Positions 7,801 through 14,914 of a stretch of DNA of 14,914 bases are shown here, one piece after another. The notes under the pieces were generated by a model. That model was not told the origin of the DNA and did not search any database. It worked only from the letters and a program-made list of their open reading frames with translations. The position numbers and the translations under genes were made by a program. The DNA is taken from NCBI GenBank assembly GCA_026770595.1, contig MU634171.1:1-14914 (forward strand). Direction: 5' to 3'. This stretch comes from Ochromonadaceae sp. CCMP2298 (lineage: Eukaryota; Sar; Synurophyceae; Ochromonadales; Ochromonadaceae). The first letter of the stretch is position 1, and every line of letters starts with the position of its first letter.

Positions 7801-10800
7801 CCTCCTGCAGCACGCGGTGCCTGTTGGTGTTGTTGTTAGTAGTGTAATAAATGATGTTAGTATTGTTAATAGCATTGTTATTGGTGATAGAGGAGTTAAT
7901 TTTATTAGAGTAGCAGCGTGTATGGGTTTTATACTAAAGCATAGATAAGCATGGGTTTTATACTATAGCATAGATAAGTATGGGTTTTACACAAATGTAC
8001 CTGTTCTCCTCGGCGTTGCCCTTGGTCTTGTACTTCAGCTCGATGTTCTTCAGCTCCTCCGTCTGGTGCTCCTCCAGGGATTTCACCTGTTGGTAGTGGT
8101 ATTGGCGTGGGTATGGGTATTGGTATTGAGTGACGAAGTGAGTGAAATAGATAATAAAATGAGTAAAATGACGAAATGAGTGATTAAATACATACCTTCA
8201 CGGCGAAGTCCTTCTCGATGGACCTCTTCTCGTCATCCAGTTCGGCGAATTTGAGTCTCTCTGCGTCCAGTTGGGTGTTGAAGCGATCCTCGATTTCGCC
8301 CTTCTTGTCCACGTGCTCCAGGTCCTTAAGACGCAGCTGGTGCTCGTTGTTTGAGTTCAGCTCGCCCACCTGTGGTATATAGTAGTAGGATAGTATGATA
8401 ATAGTATAATTGTTAATGGTATAATGGATCGTAAAAAGTAGTATAATCAACCTACCTTCTGCATGAGGGTGAGGATCTGTCCCTTGCGGCTGTCGAGGTC
8501 GGACTTGTGAATCATCACCTCGTCGATGAACTCGAAACTGAGTACGCAATGGTGCGAATGATTGTTAATAGTAGGATAATAGTGTATTAGATAATAGTGT
8601 GTAATGGTCGGGATATTAGAGTATTGATATTGATGAATGTGGTAATAGATAGAAGTATGATAGATAGTAGATAGCATAGTAGATAGTATAGTAGATAGTA
8701 TGATAGATAGTATATAGATAATATAATATATAATAGATAGTATGATAGATAGTATATAGATAATATAATATATAATAGATAGTATATAGATGGTATACCT
8801 GGCGATGCCCTCCTTGACTGCCTGCTTCGAGTGCACATCGTTGAAATCCGATATGCACAGTACGCCATAAGAGTCTCCCGTTATGAGACTGTTGCCGTCT
8901 CGGGACATGCACATGGCCGTTACGGATCCGGAGTGGATGGAGTTCACCTCGAGCTGGTTGGACACACTGCCGGCTACGGATGCGGTGACGACCGCGCCGG
9001 GTGCTTCGTCCGCCAGGGTGCCCATGATGAGCAGTCTGCGGGCATCATCGTACAGCATAATGGTCGCCACGTAACCGCCGGTCTCCACCACCTTGGAGGG
9101 GGCCACGGCGCCCTCCAGGCCGGCCGCTGAGGTGCCCAAAGCTGCCGCAGCGTTGGCCATCGCGCTACCTAGGGGGGGTTGATAGATAGATAAGGGAGGA
9201 AAGGGAGATTAATCATGTATACTAAAGGTTTGGGGGGGGTGTAATACATAATACCATAGAGTGGGGTTAGGTTAATACATACCTAGGGAGGAGATGGGCC
9301 CGTGCGAGGAGAACTCCAGTTCTTTCAGCATCTTGTCCTGAGTGGCGACGAAGATCTTCGTGCCGTCCGTCAGACCCGCGCCAGCTGTGATGCCCACCGC
9401 GCCTGGGTAGTGCTCAGGCCTGCGGGTAGAAGGATAGGGGGTTGGAAATGTGTGGGTGGAAGGGGGAGGGAATGAGGAGATGTGGGTGGGTGGGTGGGGA
9501 ATGAGCAGTTTATCATAACAATAACATATAAAAATAACATATAAAAATAACAAATAACAATAACATAGAATAATAGTAATAACAAAAACAACAATATAAA
9601 ATATAGCGTACCTGCGCGAAACGGGAAAAAGGTCCCAGAAATAAACCATGCCCTCGGCCCCAATGGTGACTATTTTGGAGTCACAGGGCATCCATACTAC
9701 CGACCGGATTTTATTATTGTGACCTCTGAGGGTGCCACAGGGCACGCCTGTGGTTGTATGGGGGGTGGGTGGGGGGGTAGGGTTTAAATTCAAGGTCAGA
9801 GGTGATAAATATCAGGGTGATTATAGGGTTATAGTTATTGTTTTCAGGGTCAGTATTAATACATAATCAATACGACGATTAATACGATTGTTACTAATAG
9901 GATTGTTACTGATAGGATTGTAAATACACTATTAATGATTATTAATACGGTACCTGTGTGGGCGTTGTACAGCTGTAGGTTGGAGCCGTTCATGGCTGCG
10001 AGCAGTTGGCCACCCCTTGAGAACTTAACGCCCGAGCACTGGCGGGCGGTGATTTCGCGCACGAGGTGGATTTCCTATAGGGGTGTGTATTGCGTAGTGT
10101 GTGTGGTGTGTATAGTGTTATGATGTATAGTATTAAGTATAGTATCATGTATAGTGTTATGATATATATAGTATGATGTTTAGTGGGTGCTATGAAATAC
10201 CTCAAGTAGCAGCGAGAGGATCTGTATGCGCTCCGCAAACGCCACGGCGATATACATGCCACTGGGTGGTGGTGGTGGTATTAGTGGTGGTGGTGGTAGT
10301 GTTAGTGGTGATGGTGTTAGTGGTGGTGGTGTTAGTAGTGGTGGTGGTAGTGATGGTATGGGTATGGGTATGGATGTGGGTATGTGTATGTGTATGTGTA
10401 TGTGTACGGGTATGTGTATGGGTGGGGATAGTACCTGGGATGCACACTGAGGCCGATAGGCTCCTCCTCGAACTCCCTCATCAGCTCCATCTTCTTGTCC
10501 ACCGCGTTCCACACGCGCACAGTGCAGTCGCGGCCAGTTGTGACGATTATATTCTTCCACAAGGCTGGGATCAGGGATCAGGGTCAGGGTCAAGGTGAGG
10601 GTCAGGGTCAGGGTCAGGGTCACAGGTTATAATTATTATGGTCGTTATAACTACATTATTAATTCGATTGTTAATATGGAAGCTAACACGATTAAAACAA
10701 TTGTTAATACGATTGTTCATATGATTGTTAATGATTGTTAATGTTGGTTAATACGATAGTCACCTGTGTCGATGCCCGTAATGGCCGCCTCCCCGCTCAC

Positions 10801-11841
10801 CCCGGGTCCGTGGAAGCTCGTCAAAATGTTCTCCACGCCCGAGGTGCCCTCCTTGATGCCCAGAAGGTTTGACAGGCTCAGGCCTAGGAGCTGCTGGCGG
10901 TCCGTGGCGCACACAAGGGAGTCATCAGGACCCACCGCGAAGGCCAACACGTGCCCCGGTCTCTCTCCGGGCAGGATGCAGCTGTCCTCCATTGAGTACT
11001 TCTCTTTCAAATCCTCCTGCCTCTCGTACAGCTTTAGGCGCCCAAAGCTTGTCCCCACCACGAAGCCCCTAGCGTAGGGGGCCATGCACAAGACTGGCTG
11101 TAATTCCTCCTCTGCCCCCACATGCGAGGCGGCAATGTACCCCCTAAACTCGAAGTTCTCAATGAACATGATCTCCCCCGTGTCCGTGCCGATCAGCAGG
11201 TTGTCCTCGGGCAGCCACACGTGGCTGATGAAGTTGGCGGATTCGCGCCGCACGATGAGCGCGATCTGCCGGAGCTGCCCCTCGGAGTGCCGAAACAGGC
11301 GCAAAATACCCCTACCGATGACCAATACTACGGCCGAGTCCCAGGGGCAGAAGCTGACTTGGTGCACGGGCGTCTCGTCGGATTGCGAGACGCGCACGGA
11401 GGTCAGCACCTTGTGGGCCTTCTCTATGGACCACAGGACGAGGTTCCAATCGGGTCCTGCGCCCTGCACCAGCATGTAGCGGCCGTCTTCAGAGAAGGCC
11501 ATACAGCGTACCTCTGAGGAGCCCAGGTCGCCGTAGGTCAGCATGCGCTTCTTGCGCAGGGTGTGCGAATCGTACAACGTGATGATGGCGGTGGGCTCCA
11601 CCTTCTCTGCCACCGCGATGGTCTTTTTTGCCAGTGAGACCACCATGCTGGTTATGCCCAGAGACTGGTGCTGGTACGAGGCCGTGCCTGTGATAAAGCT
11701 CTGATCCTTGGATTCCGTGTTGATCACGGCGATCTGGTGGCCGCATAGGTAGGCTAGGTGGTGCTCTTGGCTGAAGGTGAGGCAGTTTTTTACGTTGGGG
11801 TTGATGCCGAAGGCCTGACGGACTACCAGCTTGCCGGACAT
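4807..11841 (-). CDS. CFAP57: CFAP57 (WDR65/FAP57), axonemal WD40 and coiled-coil protein, 22 exons
   Basis: Exons, in coding order: 11841-10764, 10564-10435, 10261-10201, 10074-9954, 9747-9612, 9419-9283, 9168-8799, 8537-8456, 8369-8196, 8086-8001, 7820-7685, 7578-7466, 7381-7270, 7127-6952, 6854-6734, 6596-6474, 6188-6123, 5982-5819, 5688-5567, 5460-5353, 5203-5082, 4917-4807. They sum to 3849 bases in one frame, 1282 residues, close to the roughly 1250 of animal CFAP57. Residues 1 to about 680 are WD40 repeats (for example [30 protein letters not shown]); about 690-1170 are coiled coil. Near-identical family signatures are [31 protein letters not shown] and [11 protein letters not shown]. 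In Chlamydomonas and animals the protein sits at the base of inner dynein arms and helps place them. I chose the ATG at 11841; the longer open frame to 11880 begins only with GTG. Twenty of 21 donor exons end in AG and most donors are GTAT or GTAC. Homology is firm; individual joins rest on frame and GT-AG borders. Confidence 0.93.
4918..5566 (-). repeat. Shared sequence blocks in CFAP57 introns 19, 20 and 21
   Basis: Intron 21 (4918-5081), intron 20 (5204-5352) and intron 19 (5461-5566) resemble each other. The 15-mer ATACGCAAACAGAGG occurs at 4930-4944, 5003-5017 and 5488-5502. Blocks of the form AATAAAGAGTTCC followed by ATAGAAATAGTGGGATTAAT recur in all three, with small changes (also tandemly within intron 20). 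The intervening exons show no such likeness, so this is a property of the introns and not a duplication of the gene segment. Confidence 0.8.
5991..6009. repeat. 19-mer shared by CFAP57 introns 17 and 11
   Basis: TGTATTAATAGGTGTTAGT occurs here in intron 17 and again, identical, at 7603-7621 in intron 11. Both introns then continue with copies of TATGGGTTTTATAC (for example 6042-6055), a motif also present in intron 10 at 7921-7934. The likeness spans about 1.6 kb of unrelated exons. Confidence 0.8.
6287..6330. repeat. ACAT microsatellite in CFAP57 intron 16
   Basis: An imperfect (ACAT)n tract, interrupted by ACAA, ends in a CA run. It lies next to the exon-like copy at 6337. Upstream at about 6223-6250 the same intron has a few GGGGTTAG units that resemble telomere repeats but are too few to interpret. 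Confidence 0.8.
6337..6366 (-). pseudogene. Partial copy of CFAP57 exon 16 end inside intron 16
   Basis: Read on the minus strand this codes [10 protein letters not shown], exactly the last ten residues of exon 16 (6503-6474), and is followed by GT as a real exon end would be. Four of 30 bases differ from the exon and all four are at third codon positions, leaving the peptide unchanged. Outside the 30 bases there is no likeness. There is no good acceptor directly before it; the nearest in-frame one, GGAG|AGG, would make a 21-base exon coding RLMDRFK, exactly one heptad. It is either a decayed tandem exon duplicate or an unrecognised alternative exon. Confidence 0.6.
6386..6469. repeat. 37-base tandem repeat with TATA-rich units, CFAP57 intron 16
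   Basis: Two 29-base blocks starting CGTATACTATATA at 6404-6432 and 6441-6469 match at 28 of 29 positions, giving a 37-base period; a third, partial unit precedes them. The units are rich in self-complementary ATAT and GTAC steps. They abut the donor of intron 16. Confidence 0.8.
8698..8790. repeat. 42-base tandem repeat in CFAP57 intron 7
   Basis: About 2.2 copies of a 42-base unit built from GATAGATAGTATATAGATAATATAA-like sequence, copies starting at 8698 and 8740. Upstream (8650-8697) the same intron has shorter GATAGTA units. It is intronic and has no coding potential; the open minus-strand frames through it are simple-repeat artefacts. Confidence 0.85.
9879..9892. repeat. 14-mer shared by CFAP57 introns 4 and 1
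   Basis: TTAATACGATTGTT occurs here in intron 4 and identically at 10704-10717 in intron 1. Both introns also carry CAGGGTCAG to the left of it (9845-9853; and many copies at 10571-10622), in the same order. Confidence 0.65.
10263..10430. repeat. GGT/GGTATG low-complexity tract filling CFAP57 intron 2
   Basis: Nearly the entire intron (10262-10434) is a degenerate trinucleotide array of GGT, AGT and GAT units that passes into GGTATG and TGTATG hexamers. The frames open through it on both strands, including long valine or threonine runs, are products of the repeat. Confidence 0.85.
10571..10625. repeat. TCAGGG hexamer array in CFAP57 intron 1
   Basis: About nine units, most of them TCAGGG, with TCAAGG and TGAGGG variants, next to the intron acceptor at 10565. 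The unit resembles a telomere variant (TTAGGG with T to C), but the array is short and intronic, so it is most simply a microsatellite. Confidence 0.8.
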
Positions 11842-12029
11842 GCTGCGTTCGTTCCCGCCCCTTAAAGCAGTCGTTCCCACGCGAAGGAGGTGGCACCTGG
11901 CTTCGTTGGAAGCGCCAAAGTGGTCGGTTCTCTGCGCAGGAGCTTAGATCAGGTGCAGATAACGATCCAAAGGGGTGCACCCAAAACAGCAAAACCAGTT
12001 TTTTGTAAAAGTCGAACGGTCTATGGCAT

Positions 12030-12057
12030 GTAACGGACGCGGGTTCCCGTCCATTAC
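12030..12057. repeat. Inverted repeat, stem of ten with one mismatch
   Basis: GTAACGGACG and CGTCCATTAC pair over ten positions with one C-A mismatch, around the loop CGGGTTCC, which can itself form a small CGGG/CCCG pairing. It stands about 190 bases upstream of the CFAP57 ATG and 330 upstream of the CNOT2 ATG. Confidence 0.65.
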
Positions 12058-12077
12058 GTACGTACTATAGTTTGGAC

Positions 12078-12098
12078 CCCCCCAAGGGTTTTGGGGGG
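12078..12098. repeat. Perfect 8-base-pair hairpin CCCCCCAA/TTGGGGGG
   Basis: CCCCCCAA and TTGGGGGG flank the five-base loop GGGTT. It follows the preceding hairpin by 20 bases in the same divergent spacer. It has no T-run that would suggest a polymerase III or bacterial-type terminator. Confidence 0.65.
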
Positions 12099-12389
12099 TT
12101 TATGTAGGGTTTATGGAGGATTGGCGAATTTTGCGGAGGGTTCTTTGTGATTTCAGAGGCCTTTGGAAAGACAACCAGAGAGGGCAGAGGAAGGCAATCA
12201 GCCAGATTCACCGCGAGCGAGTGAGGCCCGCTGCTCATTTTCCCGTCGCAATCGCAGTTCTGTGCGCGACGGCACGACCATATTTCCTCCACTCCGCAGA
12301 GCTGGAGCGCACGCGTGGAAAAACGCGGAGAAACGAGCGCGGGATTCGAGGGGGCATTTATTGCTGCGGTATTTGTCGAACAAGGCAAG

Positions 12390-13990
12390 ATGGACTATAT
12401 GAACGAGGACCAGAAAAAGGTAAGAACGACGATGGCGCTGGTATTTAATTTTAAAGCTGCATTCGCTAGCATCAAGTTAACGCGCCCTTGCTCTATTTTT
12501 CCTCCCTATTCAGGGCGAGTTTGACGCCCGGGCGGGTTTGATGCAGGGCTACTACAACCGCGACTCAACACCAGGATTCGACTCCTCCTCCCAGTACCAA
12601 GTCCAAAACGGCTACAATCTGGGCGGCTTCGGAGGTACGCTCGCCCCCTTGTGCTTGTGCGATCACTCTTGTCTGACGTCTCTTTCCACCGAATCCCATC
12701 CCATCCCATCCCAGGTCAGAATCCCATCCCAGGCATCCACATGGTACAGCAGCAACAGCGACAGCAGCAGCTTCTGTCACAGCAGATGGTAATTTCCCCA
12801 CCTGATTTAATAATACCAACGGCTTGTGTCTTTTTGTGCCTAACCTGCGACCTCCGCTTCCCCCCTCTCCGCCCCTCTCCGCCCCCTCTCCTCTCCCTCT
12901 GCGCTCCCACCTCCCACCTCAGTCCCTCCGCGGACAGAACGACAACTCCATCCTCAATCTGGGCAGTATGAACAAGCCCATGAACAACTTCAGCATGAGC
13001 CCCTCAATGGGCCTGGGATACCCCCCCAGCAGGGTCATGGGCAGCGAGGTCAGGGGCGGGGGCACGTTCGACCACTCCAATTTCCCCATGCTAGGCAGCA
13101 GTCGGCCCCCTACAGCCTACAGCCCAGGCTACGGAGGCGAGGACTTCGCGATAGAGAGCGAGGATTTCCCAGCTCTGCCGGGCGCGCAAGCCCCCCAACT
13201 CTCAGCTACTAGCTCGCAGCAAGGCCTGATGTCAAAGAACGGACACGACGCCACACTGAGCCACAGCCACCTGGGCAGTGTGGGGGGCAAGAACCTGGGC
13301 TCCGTGGGCGGGGGCTCGTTTCAGCAGTCACCGCAGGCACCAGCACCCCAGGCAGAAAGTAGTCATGGCGCGTTCGATTCTAGCATCAGTATGGGCATGG
13401 GGGCTCTTCTCGGGGCGGGCTTAGCCCAGGGAAATCACAGTCTAGCGGGCACACAGGAGGCGAAATTCGGACTCGCGGGACTGCTGGATGTGATCCGGCT
13501 GACAGACCAGGACATGCAGACGCTCGCCCTGGGCACGGATCTCACCACCTTCGGCCTAAACCTCAACGCAGCCGAGTCCCTCTTCCCCACCTTCTCCAGC
13601 CCATTCACCGACACGCCCCTGGCGCCCGAGCCCTCCTTCCGCACCCCCAGTTGTTACATGATGAACCCCCCCACGCTCAAGGCTGAGCACCTGAGCAAGT
13701 TCCAGATCGAGACGCTCTTCTACATGTTCTACTCCATGCCCCGGGACATCCTGCAGGCCTGCGCGGCGCAGGAGCTGTACCGCAGAGACTGGCGCTTCAA
13801 CGCTGAATTGAAGGTGTGGTTCAAGCCTAGATCGCAGAACGAGCAGATGCAGAGCCACCCCAACGCCACCTTCTGGTACTTCGATGTGGCTGCCTGGGAC
13901 ACGAGGCCGTTCAGCAGGGGGTCTGTGGGAGCGATGCTGACGGAGGAGGAGGTGAGGGTCAAGGTGCCTGCGCCCGCGCCGGCCTCGTAA
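12390..13990 (+). CDS. CNOT2: CNOT2/NOT2, CCR4-NOT complex subunit, 4 exons
   Basis: Exons 12390-12419, 12514-12634, 12715-12788 and 12923-13990 join in frame (phases 0, 1, 0) to 430 residues ending in TAA at 13988-13990; human CNOT2 has 540. Donors are GTAAGA, GTACGC and GTAATT. The N-terminal half is disordered and rich in Gly, Ser, Asn and Gln, with a Gln run in exon 3. EDFPALPG at residues 155-162 is a CNOT2 hallmark. Residues 257-430 form the NOT2/3/5 domain: FGLAGLL, DLTTFGLNLN (human DLTTLGLNLN), LFYMFYSMPRDILQ and AAQELYRRDWRF. In yeast and animals this domain pairs with CNOT3/NOT5 and anchors to CNOT1, supporting deadenylation and translational repression in the cytoplasm. The tail after the domain is short and ends in VPAPAPAS. 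The start is the first ATG; the frame is open upstream, but only a GTG precedes it. A second in-frame acceptor 18 bases into exon 3 could give a six-residue-shorter form. Confidence 0.95.
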
Positions 13991-14824
13991 ACCCACATCA
14001 GCATAAAGCATGAGCCCTGCGTAAGGCATAGAGCATGAACGCAGGCATTGACGGGCCGCTATCAGCAGCAGCAGTTAAAGTCAATGCCAATAACTCCCCA
14101 ACCCGAACACGCACAACCCCTCCTCCCACTCCCTTCGTCAGAGCCCGACCACCTAGGTGGTAGAGCGCCCAACCCGAGCACAGAGCCCAAACCACCCCAT
14201 ACCCCTGCAGATTTCATTGTATTTTGAGCTTGCTGGGCTTTTTAGAGGGTTTGCGGTGCAGACGCCATATCTCACCTGTTGTAAATTCAGGCAGTCTGCA
14301 CACGCTCTTAACAAATTGGGTTCCTCTGTTCCCCTGTAACTCACGAAACAAACAATCGAAAATGGCGGGTTTTCTTTTTTGTATGTTGGAAAGTTTTATG
14401 CCATGTGTTGCGTGGGGTATATCCAGGATCAGTATGTTATATATTCTATATGACGTGCTATAAATATCTGTTGCCGGTTTTTATCTTTTTAGAAATATTC
14501 TAGAACTCCTAAAGCATACAGTGCGAGGCTGCCTGCAAAAAAAATGGGGGGGGAATGGGGGACGCTGATTTGGTTCGTGGTGGTTGGTGGTGGTGGTAAG
14601 GGAACTTTTCAGGGGATTTGCAGGGGACGGGACCCACAAAGAAACCCCTGCCAGCCAAGCGGGTTTGAATCCTTCTAACACTGAGGACCCACTGGTTCTT
14701 TTGGAAATGAGACGCAGACATCCTCTCTCTCCTCCAGCACCCTCTCTCTTGGTCAGTTGAGGTTGTTGATACGACCGATGGGCTTGTTGTTTGTGATACA
14801 GAGACGACTGACAGAGACAGAGAC
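13991..14824. other. Spacer downstream of CNOT2
   Basis: It should begin with the CNOT2 3' UTR. No convincing gene is seen. There is a 14-base perfect palindrome, ACCACCTAGGTGGT, at 14148-14161. The right part has a donor-like GGTGGTAAGG at about 14593 and strong pyrimidine tracts ending in CAG at 14737-14739 and 14750-14752. An intron in the 5' UTR of the next plus-strand gene is therefore possible. Confidence 0.45.
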
Positions 14825-14914
14825 ATGGACAGTGGTGCATTCGACAAGCGCTCTACGCAGACAGAGCAGAGCAGTTTAAGCAGTACTGAATTAGGCAGTG
14901 CCGACAAATATGCC
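14825..14914 (+). CDS. Possible N-terminus of an unidentified gene, cut by window end
   Basis: An ATG at 14825 opens a frame that stays open for 30 codons to the window edge. The peptide starts MDSGAFDKRSTQTEQ and is hydrophilic, rich in Ser, Thr, Gln and Asp. The ATG context (GAGACATGG) is reasonable, and splice-acceptor-like tracts lie 70-90 bases upstream. The same frame is also open upstream, so the start is not fixed. I do not recognise a family. It would be tandem with CNOT2, about 830 bases downstream. Confidence 0.35.
   Translation, partial: MDSGAFDKRSTQTEQSSLSSTELGSADKYA

Larger units (their letters stand above)
11842..12389. promoter_or_regulatory. Head-to-head intergenic region between CFAP57 and CNOT2
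   Basis: Only 548 bases separate the start codons of the two divergently read genes, so promoters and 5' UTRs must lie here and may be shared. I looked for an RFX-type X-box, expected for ciliary genes in animals, and saw none. Two hairpins lie near the middle (12030-12057 and 12078-12098). The 200 bases before the CNOT2 ATG are GC-richer and free of long repeats. No TATA element is evident. Confidence 0.6.

Noticed and set aside
8447-9160. 237-residue continuous minus-strand open frame
   Set aside because: It runs through intron 7 (8538-8798) by reading a TATA/GATA repeat as Ile-Tyr-Leu runs; CFAP57 splicing removes this part.
10173-10623. Several open frames on both strands with Val, Thr or Leu-Thr runs
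   Set aside because: They are translations of the GGT and TCAGGG repeats in CFAP57 introns 1 and 2.
14141-14180. tRNA-like D-arm phrase GGTGGTAGAGCGC
   Set aside because: No matching D-stem, acceptor stem, anticodon arm or T-arm can be drawn around it; it belongs to the ACCACCTAGGTGGT palindrome.
14509-14907. 132-residue minus-strand open frame downstream of CNOT2
   Set aside because: Low complexity with no motif. It is antisense to a splice-acceptor-like pyrimidine tract and a better plus-strand start; kept only as a remote possibility.
1-14914. Search for transposon ORFs, rRNA, viral or prokaryotic mobile genes
   Set aside because: No transposase, reverse transcriptase, integrase or rRNA sequence was recognised on either strand.

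Overview
This is eukaryotic nuclear DNA: protein-coding exons are GC-rich and are split by many short GT-AG introns that are AT-rich or made of simple repeats. Two genes are recognised with high confidence by their protein sequence: CFAP57 (an axonemal WD40/coiled-coil protein, so the organism or its ancestor builds motile cilia or flagella) and CNOT2 (a CCR4-NOT subunit). A third is a secreted NHL beta-propeller followed by a P-S/T-x-Q tetrapeptide stalk. That stalk type, plus a small protein with an RVxF-like/IPS..DY/LWFT..DF module, is in my recollection typical of stramenopile algae and their relatives. I therefore suggest a flagellated stramenopile-like protist; this lineage call is an inference, not proven here.

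Layout. 1-1734 (minus): 5' three exons of the NHL/tetrapeptide protein, running off the left edge. 1735-2590: spacer, partly AT-rich, with a perfect 20-base palindrome and a CCCCTCTG minisatellite. 2591-3304 (minus): small two-exon gene with a PP1-docking-like motif. 3305-3850: AT-rich divergent spacer with a stem-loop. 3851-4135 (plus): small ORF with a PNRC/Edc1-like proline motif, possibly a decapping cofactor; its 3' end is uncertain because of a nine-G run. 4136-4806: spacer. 4807-11841 (minus): complete CFAP57, which I reconstruct as 22 exons joined in frame to 1282 residues. 11842-12389: head-to-head spacer shared by CFAP57 and CNOT2, with two hairpins. 12390-13990 (plus): complete four-exon CNOT2, 430 residues. 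13991-14824: spacer. 14825-14914 (plus): possible N-terminus of another gene, cut by the window end.

The genes do not form one pathway: there is a flagellar protein, a cell-surface/secreted protein and one or two mRNA-decay proteins (CNOT2 and the PNRC-like ORF). The most unusual content is in the introns. Several CFAP57 introns share sequence blocks with each other, as do the two NHL introns, which lie at the same place and phase in the propeller repeat. CFAP57 intron 16 carries a 30-base copy of the end of exon 16 whose four differences are all synonymous. All exon joins were made by eye from reading frame, GT-AG borders and homology; no transcript or database was available.
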